A stretch of 64,000 bases of DNA, taken from NCBI RefSeq assembly GCF_014203555.1, contig NZ_JACHJH010000002.1:962791-1026790 (forward strand), read 5' to 3'. The DNA is from Streptomyces olivoverticillatus (GTDB taxonomy: Bacteria; Actinomycetota; Actinomycetes; Streptomycetales; Streptomycetaceae). The position numbers were made by a program, and so were the translations under genes. Below the pieces are notes generated by a model that was given only the letters and a program-made list of their open reading frames with translations, made no database searches and had not been told where the DNA came from. Below, one piece after another: positions 17,697-25,295 of this stretch (the stretch's first letter is position 1; each line of letters opens with the position of its first letter).

Positions 17697-18203
17697 TCAG
17701 GCCGGCGCCGCCCGGGAGACGGCCTGTTCGAGCAGTTGGTGCATGACCTCGGGGTGTCGGCTCTCGGCCTGAGCCCACAGGGCGCGTGCTTGGTTGCTGT
17801 CCAGCTGGATGAAGCAGGCCATCAGCAGCGTGCGCTCCTCGCGCTGGAGGAGCAGCTGGCCGTGCAGTCCGAGGGTGGGGTCGGCGGAGAGGAGCACGAT
17901 GTCGGGTGCGCTGTGCCGCACCGGCCAGCCGAGCACGAATCCGTCGGATCGGGCCGGCCCGAGTTGCAGGCCCAGCGAAGTCCACCCCTGCGTGAGGGCC
18001 TGCCGCGTGTCGGCGGGTGCGTCTTCCATGACGGCTCGCGCCCATTGCTCGGCGGTGCGGTCCCCAGCAGCCGGGCCGACGTCGGCGAGCAAGGCGTTGG
18101 CGTAGTCGATCCGGGCGAGCGTGCTGAGCGCCTGCGCGGCGGGTGGCACCGGGACATGGCGCACTCCGTGCGGGGCCCGCCCATGGGACGTGGAATCAAC
18201 CAT
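17697..18203 (-). CDS. Conserved hypothetical protein paired with TetR
   Basis: The 168-aa protein contains LSTLARIDYANALLAD, DRTAEQWARAVMEDAP, LGWPVRHSAPDIVLLSAD and ERTLLMACFIQLDS. I recall this pattern from actinobacterial proteins found next to TetR regulators, with an SRPBCC-like strand arrangement in the second half, but I cannot name the family securely. It is divergent from the TetR gene, and a perfect palindrome sits 10 bases upstream of its ATG, so it is very likely the TetR target. Confidence 0.7.
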   Translation of the reverse strand: MVDSTSHGRAPHGVRHVPVPPAAQALSTLARIDYANALLADVGPAAGDRTAEQWARAVMEDAPADTRQALTQGWTSLGLQLGPARSDGFVLGWPVRHSAPDIVLLSADPTLGLHGQLLLQREERTLLMACFIQLDSNQARALWAQAESRHPEVMHQLLEQAVSRAAPA

Positions 18204-18212
18204 TGATGCTCC

Positions 18213-18238
18213 CCATCCATACAGTGATGTATGGATGG
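18213..18238. promoter_or_regulatory. Probable TetR operator (perfect palindrome)
   Basis: CCATCCATAC (18213-18222) and GTATGGATGG (18229-18238) are exact 10-bp inverted repeats separated by AGTGAT. The element lies in the 102-base gap between the divergent TetR and hypothetical genes, where autoregulatory TetR operators are normally found. Confidence 0.8.
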
Positions 18239-18305
18239 ACGGTAGCAGTCACGCAGCGGAAGGGGCAGGCTCCGTGACGGATGCAACACCGACGAGGAGA
18301 AACTG

Positions 18306-18854
18306 ATGGCGGCACCGACGCGCACCCCCCGCAGCACGTGGATCGAAGCCGGGCTACGGGCCCTTGCCACGGGTGGTCCGGACGCCGTGCGGGTCGAGCC
18401 GCTGGCCAAAGAGCTGGGCGTGACCCGAGGCGGCTTCTACTGGCACTTCAAGGACCGGGGCGCGCTGCTGGAGGAGATGCTCGACACCTGGGAGAGGATG
18501 AGCACCGATGAGGCGATCGAGCGCGTCGAGACCGAGGGCGGTGATGCCAGGGACAAGGTACGGCGCGCGGGCGCGCTCACCTTCTCCGACACCCTGCTGC
18601 CGATCGACCTCGCCGTCCGCGACTGGGCCCGGCGCGATCCTGCGGTCGCCGAACGCCTCCGGCGCGTCGACAACCGCAGGATGGACTACGCGCGTTCGCT
18701 GTTCAGCACCTTCTGCGGCGACCAAGATGATGTCGAGGCCCGCAGCTTGCTCGCCTTCTCCCTCGCCGTCGGCAAACACTTCCTGGCCGCCGACCACGGC
18801 ACACGCAGCCGCGCCGACGTGCTCGACACGGCCACCCGGCTGCTCTTGGCCTGA
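18306..18854 (+). CDS. TetR-family transcriptional regulator
   Basis: The 182-aa protein has the TetR N-terminal HTH (STWIEAGLRALATGGPDAVR, VEPLAKELGVTRGGFYWHFK) over residues 8-57 and an all-helical C-terminal ligand domain. GACGAGGAG-like purines precede the ATG. It should repress the divergent 168-aa gene and itself through the palindrome 68-93 bases upstream. The inducer is unknown. Confidence 0.9.
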   Translation: MAAPTRTPRSTWIEAGLRALATGGPDAVRVEPLAKELGVTRGGFYWHFKDRGALLEEMLDTWERMSTDEAIERVETEGGDARDKVRRAGALTFSDTLLPIDLAVRDWARRDPAVAERLRRVDNRRMDYARSLFSTFCGDQDDVEARSLLAFSLAVGKHFLAADHGTRSRADVLDTATRLLLA

Positions 18855-18951
18855 CTAGTCCAACACCACGCGCCCCTTTGTCCATGTGCCGCCCCCTCCC
18901 GCCACCGCAAGGTGGCTGCCGTAGCAACCGGCACGAGGAGGAACGAGCAAC

Positions 18952-21900
18952 GTGCACCCCCACCCCACCCGGCGGACCGTCCTCGCCACCACGGCCCTGG
19001 CCGGAATCGGCATCGGCGCCGCGACCGGCCGCGCCACCGCAGCACCCCGCAGCGCGCCGGAAGCCGTCATCCGGTCCACCGCGCTCGACGTCCGCGTCGA
19101 CACCGCCTTCCCGCGGATCGTCTCGTACACCCACCGGGCCACGGGGGCCGTGCTGTACGGGCAGGAGGACCCGGTCACCTCGCTGCTCGTCGACGAAACC
19201 CCGCACACCCCGCACGTCACCTGCACCACCGCAGACGATCACGCCGCCTACACCCTCACCTTCACCGGCGGCACCCGCATCGACGTCGAGATCCGTGCCA
19301 CCGGCCCCCGCGTCGACTGGAAAGTCACCCGCATCGCCGACACCCCCGCCCTGCCCGTGGGCACCCTGCGGATCCCCGACCTTGCGCTGCTGAGCGTCCG
19401 CAGCACCCAGCCGGGAGCCACGCTGCTGGCCGCCCGCATCCAGCTGGACGCCGCCAAGAACGGCGACACGCTCCTGCGCGTCACACCGGACACCCCCGCC
19501 GAGGCCGAACCCACCGGCTGCGCCTACGCCGTCGTCTCCACCGACGCCCTCGCCGCCGCCATCGAGACGAACACCGTCTACGACCGGCCGACCGCGGCCA
19601 CCGCATGGGAGAACGGACGGCTGTGGCGGCAGACCCTCACCCGCCCCGGCTACACCAAAGCCCAGCTCACCTGCGGCCAGTGGACACACCGGGCCGCCAC
19701 CGCCCCCGTACACGACACCGAACCCCTGCCGCGCGCCACCGTCATCCTCACCCGGGACCGCAACGGCGACGGCAGAACCGACTGGCAGGACGCCGCGATC
19801 GCCCTGCGCGACATCATGACCAACCCGCCCGGCGCCGACGAACAGCACCTGCGCGTCGTCCCGCACATCGCCTTCAACTTCGCCAGCCAGGCCACCAACC
19901 CCTTCCTCGCCACCCTCGACAACGTCAAACGCATCCACCTGGCCACCGACGGACTGCGCCAGTTCACCCTCCTCAAGGGCTACCAGTCCGAAGGCCACGA
20001 CTCCGCCCACCCCGACTACGGCGGCAACCACAACACCGGAGCAGGCGGGCTGGACGACCTCAACACGCTGCTGCGCGCCGGAAAGAAGTGGAACAGCGAC
20101 TTCGCCGTGCACGTCAACACCACCGAGGCGTATCCGGTGGCACACGCCTTCTCCGAGAAGCTCGTCGACACCGGCGACCGGCAGTGGGACTGGCTGGACC
20201 AGTCCTACCGGATCAACGCCCGCCGCGACCTGGTCTCGGGCGACATCGCCCGCCGCTTCAAGCAGCTGCGCGAGGAAACCGACCCGGCTCTCAATACCCT
20301 TTACGTCGACGTCTTCCGCGAATCCGGCTGGAACTCCGACCGCCTCCAACGCATCCTGCGCGCACAGGGCTGGCACATCACCAGCGAATGGGGGCACGGC
20401 CTGGAACGCTCCAGCCTGTGGTCCCACTGGGCCACCGAAACCGACTACGGGCCCGACACCTCCCGCGGCATCAACTCACAGCTGATCCGCTTCCTCCGGC
20501 ACCACCAAAAGGACGTCTTCGCCGACAAATGGCCCCTCCTGGGCACCGCCAAACTCGGCAACTTCGAAGGCTGGCGCGGCAAAACCGACTGGAACGCCTT
20601 CTACCGGCAGCTGTGGACCGAAAACCTCCCCGCCAAATACCTGCAGGCCTTCCCCGTCCACACCTGGGACGAGCACACCATCACCCTCGCCGGACCCCAC
20701 GGCCTCATCACCACCGTCACCGACGCCGACGGCACCAGGAAGATCACCACCGACGGCCGGCTCGTCTGCACCGCAGGCACCTACCTCCTGCCCTGGGAAC
20801 CCCGCCACGCCACCGACCCCGCCAAGCTCTACCACTACAACCCCCATGGCGGCCCCACCACATGGACCCTGCCCCGCGCCTGGTCCCACCGCCGCACCGT
20901 CGTCCTGCACCGCCTCACCGACCACGGCCGCACCGACCCCGTCACCGTGCCCGTACGCCACGGCACCGTCACCCTGCACGCCGCACCCGCACAGCCCTAC
21001 GTCCTCACTCCCGCCCTCGCCCGCACACCCCCCGCCGACCCCGCCTGGGGCGAAGGCACCCCCCTGCGCGACCCCGGCTTCCACTCCGGCACCCTGCACG
21101 CCTGGCACGTCACCGGCCCCGCACACCTCGCCACCAGCCCCCTCGGCCACCCCGAACTGTGCATCCCCGCCGGGAGCGCCGCCACCGTCAGTCAACGCCT
21201 GGCCCGGCTGCGCCCCGGCACCTACGCCGCCTCCGTGCAGGTCGAGGTCGGCGCCGTCGCGGGGGAGCGGCGCAGGGCCGCGCTGGAAGTCCGTACCGCC
21301 GACGGCGTCACCGCCGCCAACTGGACGGACACCTCCACCGCCGTCAACTACGTGGCCGCCGACGCCCGGCACGGCACCCGCTTCCAGCGCATGTTCACCC
21401 ACTTCACCGTGCCCGGCACGGGCGGGCCCGTGACCCTGTCGCTGACCGTACGGGCCGGCCGGGCGCCCGTACGGTTCGCCGCCCTGCGCGTCGTACCCGC
21501 CCACCGCCCCGAACTGCCCCAAGGCACCCTCGTACACGAGGACTTCGAGCACGTACCCCAAGGCTGGGGACCCTTCGTCAAAGGCGACGCGGGCGGCGCC
21601 ACCGACCCGCGCACCCACATCGCCGAACGCCACGCCCTCTACACGCAGCGCGGCTGGAACGGCAAGGCCGTCGACGACGTCATCGACGGGACCCGGTCAC
21701 TGAAATCCCGCGGCGAGAACACCGGCCTCGTCTACCGCACCGTCCCCCACACGGTGCGCCTGAGACCCGGCCGCCGCTACCGGGTCTCGTTCCGCTACGA
21801 GAACGAACAGGCGGACCAGTACGCCTGGGTCACGGCCGTGGACGCCCCACACGCCCGCGAACTGTCCCGTACGCCCCTGCCGGCCGCCACCACGCCCACG

Positions 21901-22026
21901 ACGCACACCTACGAATTCACCACCCCCGCAACGGGAGAGGCGTGGGTGGGTCTGCGGAAGACAGGTGACAGTGGGACCGCCGAATTCTGTCTGGATGGCT
22001 TCACCGTGCACGAGCCAGGGCAATAG
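18952..22026 (+). CDS. Secreted endo-alpha-N-acetylgalactosaminidase (GH101)
   Basis: The 1024-aa protein starts at GTG after GAGGAGGAAC and carries a TAT signal (TRRTVLATTALAGIG). The catalytic barrel is recognised from FNFASQATNPFL, LLKGYQSEGHDSAHPDYGG, VHVNTTEAYP, WDWLDQSYRIN, and the pair D453 in LYVDVF and E479 in SEWGHG, matching nucleophile and acid/base of GH101 enzymes such as the pneumococcal Eng. After the barrel come beta-rich domains (about 620-700), a galactose-binding-like domain (about 715-850) and another (about 860-1020). GH101 enzymes release Gal-beta-1,3-GalNAc from Ser/Thr of mucin-type glycoproteins. The convergent GH35 gene would cleave the galactose. Confidence 0.88.
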   Translation: MHPHPTRRTVLATTALAGIGIGAATGRATAAPRSAPEAVIRSTALDVRVDTAFPRIVSYTHRATGAVLYGQEDPVTSLLVDETPHTPHVTCTTADDHAAYTLTFTGGTRIDVEIRATGPRVDWKVTRIADTPALPVGTLRIPDLALLSVRSTQPGATLLAARIQLDAAKNGDTLLRVTPDTPAEAEPTGCAYAVVSTDALAAAIETNTVYDRPTAATAWENGRLWRQTLTRPGYTKAQLTCGQWTHRAATAPVHDTEPLPRATVILTRDRNGDGRTDWQDAAIALRDIMTNPPGADEQHLRVVPHIAFNFASQATNPFLATLDNVKRIHLATDGLRQFTLLKGYQSEGHDSAHPDYGGNHNTGAGGLDDLNTLLRAGKKWNSDFAVHVNTTEAYPVAHAFSEKLVDTGDRQWDWLDQSYRINARRDLVSGDIARRFKQLREETDPALNTLYVDVFRESGWNSDRLQRILRAQGWHITSEWGHGLERSSLWSHWATETDYGPDTSRGINSQLIRFLRHHQKDVFADKWPLLGTAKLGNFEGWRGKTDWNAFYRQLWTENLPAKYLQAFPVHTWDEHTITLAGPHGLITTVTDADGTRKITTDGRLVCTAGTYLLPWEPRHATDPAKLYHYNPHGGPTTWTLPRAWSHRRTVVLHRLTDHGRTDPVTVPVRHGTVTLHAAPAQPYVLTPALARTPPADPAWGEGTPLRDPGFHSGTLHAWHVTGPAHLATSPLGHPELCIPAGSAATVSQRLARLRPGTYAASVQVEVGAVAGERRRAALEVRTADGVTAANWTDTSTAVNYVAADARHGTRFQRMFTHFTVPGTGGPVTLSLTVRAGRAPVRFAALRVVPAHRPELPQGTLVHEDFEHVPQGWGPFVKGDAGGATDPRTHIAERHALYTQRGWNGKAVDDVIDGTRSLKSRGENTGLVYRTVPHTVRLRPGRRYRVSFRYENEQADQYAWVTAVDAPHARELSRTPLPAATTPTTHTYEFTTPATGEAWVGLRKTGDSGTAEFCLDGFTVHEPGQ

Positions 22027-22058
22027 ACCATCACGGGGGTCCGTCCCGTTGGCCACCG

Positions 22059-23912
22059 TCATCGGCCGGTGACCAGCGGGCCGGGCGGCCCCCCGGGCAC
22101 ACGGGGCCGGCCCAGCGGCAGAGCGGGCTCGCCCGCCCGCTCGTACTCCAGCACCACCACCTCGTTCTCCCCCTCGCACAGCACCGGGCCCGGCACATAC
22201 AGCGACCGCTGCGGCCCCCGGTCCCAGTACCGGCCCAGACAGAAGCCGTTGACCCACACGAAGCCCCGCACCCAGCCCGGCAGCTCCAGCTCCGCATCCC
22301 CGGCACCCGCCACCCGTACCACCGCACGGTAGAGCCCCGCCGCCCCGGCAGGCGCCCCGCCCGCCGCCCGCCACGGCACCCTCTCCAGCGCCCCCGGCTC
22401 CTCCAGCGCCTCCAGCCGCAGCCCCCGCGCCCGCACCCCGTGCACATACTGCCGCTCGTGGAGCAGCCCGCCCGTCAGCCCCTTGGTCTCGCCCAGCCGC
22501 GGCCCGTAATTGACCCGGCCCAGCGACTCCACCCACACCTCCACCCGCGCCGGCCCCGGCACGTCCCCCGCACACCCCGCCTCCGTGCCCACCACGGCCG
22601 TACGCACCCCCTCCTCCCCGACGGCCTCCACCCGGACCACCGCCATATCCCGCAGCCCCGCCAGCCGCAGCGGATACGCCCGCCGCGGCCCCGCCACCTC
22701 GAAGCGGTAGCGCACCACGCCCCGCTCCACCCCCAGCTCCTCGAACGTCGGCGGCAGCGCCCCCTCGGCCTCCGCACCGCCGAGCACCTCCATCACCTCG
22801 CCCAGCGGCGCCCACCGGGCCACCTGCGCCCGCACCGGCGAGGCCAGCATCGGCGGCGCGGGCGGCAGAGCGGGCGGCGGCCCGTCACCGAACTCCGCCA
22901 GCACCTCCCGGAACGCCCAGAACTTCCGCGTCGGCCGCCCGAACTCGTCCACCGGAGCGTCGTAGTCGTACGACGTGAGCGTCGGACACAGCTCCCCCCG
23001 GTGATCGTCACCGGCCCGGTTGGCGCCCGACCACCCCCCGAAATTCGTGCCCCCGTGCGCCATGTAGAGATTCACGGACGCCCCGCACTCCACGATCTCC
23101 CGCAACGCCTCGGCCGCCTCCCCGGCCTCCCGCACCACCGGCTCCCGGCTGCCCCAGTGCGTAAACCATCCGCACCAGAACTCCATGCACATCAGCGGCC
23201 CCTTCGGCTGATGCCGCCGCAGCACCTCGAACGCCTCCCGCGCCCCCGACCCGAAGTTCACCGTCGCCAGCGCCCCCGGCACCGAACCACCCGACAGCAT
23301 GTGGTCCTCCGGCCCGTCCGACGTCACCAGCGGAACGCTCACCCCGCGCGCCCTCAGCCCGTCCGCCAGAGCCTGCAGGTACACCCCGTCGCTGCCGTAC
23401 GACCCGTACTCGTTCTCCACCTGCACCAACACCACCGGACCGCCCCGGTCGACCTGCCGCTCCACCACCTCGGGCAGCAGCCGGTCCCACCAGGCACCCA
23501 CCGCACGCAGGAACTCCTCGTCCCGCGTACGCACCCGCGCCCCCAGCCGCCCCGTCAGCCACGACGGCAGCCCGCCGTTCTCCCACTCCGCGCAGATGTA
23601 CGGCCCCGGCCGCACCACCGCATACAGCCCCGCCGCCGCCACCGCATCCAGGAAACGCCCCACGGCCCCCGGATCCCGCCACCGCCCCGGCGCCGGCTCG
23701 TGCCAGTTCCACGGCACATACGTCTCCGCACAGTTGAGACCCATGGCCCGCAGCAGCCCCAGCCGGTGCCCCCACAGCCCCTCGTGCACCCGGAAGTAAT
23801 GCAACGCCCCCGACAGCAGCCGCACCGGACGCCCGTCCACCTCGAACGAGCCGTCCCCCACCACGAACCGCGCCACAGCCCTCGCCCCCGCTCCCCGATA
23901 CGCCCCAGCCAT
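22059..23912 (-). CDS. Beta-galactosidase (GH35)
   Basis: The 617-aa enzyme has the GH35 catalytic barrel: SGALHYFRVHEGLWGHRL, NCAETYVPWNWHEP, RPGPYICAEWENGGLPSWL, VQVENEYGSYG (acid/base Glu near 165), LMCMEFWCGWF (nucleophile Glu near 245) and YMAHGGTNFGG. The C-terminal third is beta-sandwich with WVNGFCLGRYWDRGPQ. No signal peptide is evident from the ATG at 23912, which is preceded by AGGGGGCGAGG. It acts on terminal beta-galactose and pairs naturally with the secreted GH101, whose product is Gal-beta-1,3-GalNAc. It is divergent from an AraC regulator 86 bases away. Confidence 0.92.
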   Translation of the reverse strand: MAGAYRGAGARAVARFVVGDGSFEVDGRPVRLLSGALHYFRVHEGLWGHRLGLLRAMGLNCAETYVPWNWHEPAPGRWRDPGAVGRFLDAVAAAGLYAVVRPGPYICAEWENGGLPSWLTGRLGARVRTRDEEFLRAVGAWWDRLLPEVVERQVDRGGPVVLVQVENEYGSYGSDGVYLQALADGLRARGVSVPLVTSDGPEDHMLSGGSVPGALATVNFGSGAREAFEVLRRHQPKGPLMCMEFWCGWFTHWGSREPVVREAGEAAEALREIVECGASVNLYMAHGGTNFGGWSGANRAGDDHRGELCPTLTSYDYDAPVDEFGRPTRKFWAFREVLAEFGDGPPPALPPAPPMLASPVRAQVARWAPLGEVMEVLGGAEAEGALPPTFEELGVERGVVRYRFEVAGPRRAYPLRLAGLRDMAVVRVEAVGEEGVRTAVVGTEAGCAGDVPGPARVEVWVESLGRVNYGPRLGETKGLTGGLLHERQYVHGVRARGLRLEALEEPGALERVPWRAAGGAPAGAAGLYRAVVRVAGAGDAELELPGWVRGFVWVNGFCLGRYWDRGPQRSLYVPGPVLCEGENEVVVLEYERAGEPALPLGRPRVPGGPPGPLVTGR

Positions 23913-23998
23913 CCTCGCCCCCTGGCGGCCCCGGGAGCCATGGACGAAGATCGGCGCTGATTGGACGAAGCAGGCGGCGCCCCGAAAGGCAGGCACGC

Positions 23999-24889
23999 GT
24001 GTACCACACCTGGATGCGCTACTTCACCCCCGGACCGGTCCACCACCGCCTCGGCCTCGTCTGCCTCGGCGTCGGCCTCCAGCACGGCGCCCTGCCCCCC
24101 GTCGGCCCCCGCACCCTCGACCACCACGTGGCCGTCGTCATCAGCGCCGGCACCGGCTGGCTGCAGACCCCCGACGGCCACACCCACTCCGTCACCGCCC
24201 CCGCCCTCCTCTGGCTCACCCCCGGCATCCCCCACCACTACGGCGCCGCCCCCGGCAGCGGCTGGGACGAAGCCTTCGCCGACTTCACCGGCACCGCCGT
24301 CACCGCCTACACCGAACTCGGCTACATCCAGCCCGACCACCCCCTCGTCCCCCTCGCCGACACCACCGCGGCCCGCACCGCCATCGCCCGCATCGCCCGT
24401 GCCGCCCGCCGCGGCAACCCCCTCCTCGAAGTCGAAACCTCCGCCGCCGTCCACGAACTCCTCGTCGCCCTGCGCCGCGCCCGCACCACGACCGGCCCCG
24501 ACACCGACCCCGTCCTTACGGCCCTCGCCCGCGACGCCTTCCTGCCCCTGTCCGTCACCCAGCACGCCGCACGCCACGGCATGACCCCCGCCGAGCTGCG
24601 CACCGCCGTCCGCCGCAGCGCCGGCTGCAGCCCCAAGGACTACCTCCTCGGCATCCGCCTGGGCCGCGCCAAGGAACTCCTCGCCGCCACCGAGCTGCCC
24701 GTCGCCGCCGTCGCCCGCCGCGTCGGCTACGACGACCCCGCCTACTTCAGCCGCCTCTTCACCCGGAGGGTGGGCACCGCCCCCATCCGCTTCCGGCAAC
24801 GCCAAGGCCAGGCGGTGCCCGGCGGCTGGAGCCACCACATCCCCGATCCGGAGCACCCACCGGTCATACGATCGCGCCCGTACGCATAG
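23999..24889 (+). CDS. AraC-family transcriptional regulator
   Basis: The 296-aa protein has an N-terminal cupin-like sensor domain (DHHVAVVISAGTGWLQTPDG, LLWLTPGIPHHYG) of sugar-responsive AraC regulators and a C-terminal pair of helix-turn-helix motifs (LGRAKELLAATELPVAAVAR, RVGYDDPAYFSRLFTRRVG, TAPIRFRQ). It starts at a GTG and is divergent from the GH35 gene, so regulation of the GH35/GH101 pair by a galactose- or GalNAc-containing sugar is likely. It is followed within 11 bases by chorismate mutase. Confidence 0.88.
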   Translation: MYHTWMRYFTPGPVHHRLGLVCLGVGLQHGALPPVGPRTLDHHVAVVISAGTGWLQTPDGHTHSVTAPALLWLTPGIPHHYGAAPGSGWDEAFADFTGTAVTAYTELGYIQPDHPLVPLADTTAARTAIARIARAARRGNPLLEVETSAAVHELLVALRRARTTTGPDTDPVLTALARDAFLPLSVTQHAARHGMTPAELRTAVRRSAGCSPKDYLLGIRLGRAKELLAATELPVAAVARRVGYDDPAYFSRLFTRRVGTAPIRFRQRQGQAVPGGWSHHIPDPEHPPVIRSRPYA

Positions 24890-24900
24890 GCTCGGTACTC

Positions 24901-25221
24901 ATGAGCACCAGTGCCCACGACAGCAACACCACCGACGAGGCCGTCAGCGCCGAGCTGAGCCGACTGCGCGACAGCATCGACAACATCGACGCCGCAGTGA
25001 TCCACATGCTCGCCGAGCGGTTCAAGTGCACCCAGCAGGTCGGCCACCTCAAGGCCGCCCACAAGATGCCGCCCGCCGACCCGGCCCGCGAAGCCCGCCA
25101 GATCGCCCGCCTGCGACAGCTCGCGGAGAACGCGAAGCTGGACCCCGCCTTCGCCGAGAAGTTCCTGAACTTCATCATCGCCGAGGTCATCCGCCACCAC
25201 GAGACGATCGCACGGGCGTAG
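24901..25221 (+). CDS. Chorismate mutase (AroQ type)
   Basis: The 106-aa protein has the AroQ helical pattern: LRDSIDNIDAAVIHMLAER, KCTQQVGHLKAAH (the Arg/Lys active-site helix) and EKFLNFIIAEVIRHH. It converts chorismate to prephenate for phenylalanine and tyrosine synthesis in the cytoplasm. No signal peptide is seen, so it is the biosynthetic rather than the secreted form. It lies 11 bases after the AraC gene and 74 bases before pepN; whether it is cotranscribed with either is unclear. Confidence 0.9.
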   Translation: MSTSAHDSNTTDEAVSAELSRLRDSIDNIDAAVIHMLAERFKCTQQVGHLKAAHKMPPADPAREARQIARLRQLAENAKLDPAFAEKFLNFIIAEVIRHHETIARA

Positions 25222-25295
25222 CGGACCGACCCGTCCTGGGACCGGGGGCACCGCCCCGGTTACAGGACGCAGCGGGTCAGGGCAGGATGCCACCC

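Noticed and set aside
18912-21968. 1018-aa Arg/Pro-rich frame over the GH101 gene
   Set aside because: Shadow of the real frame, which has a TAT signal, RBS and GH101 catalytic motifs.
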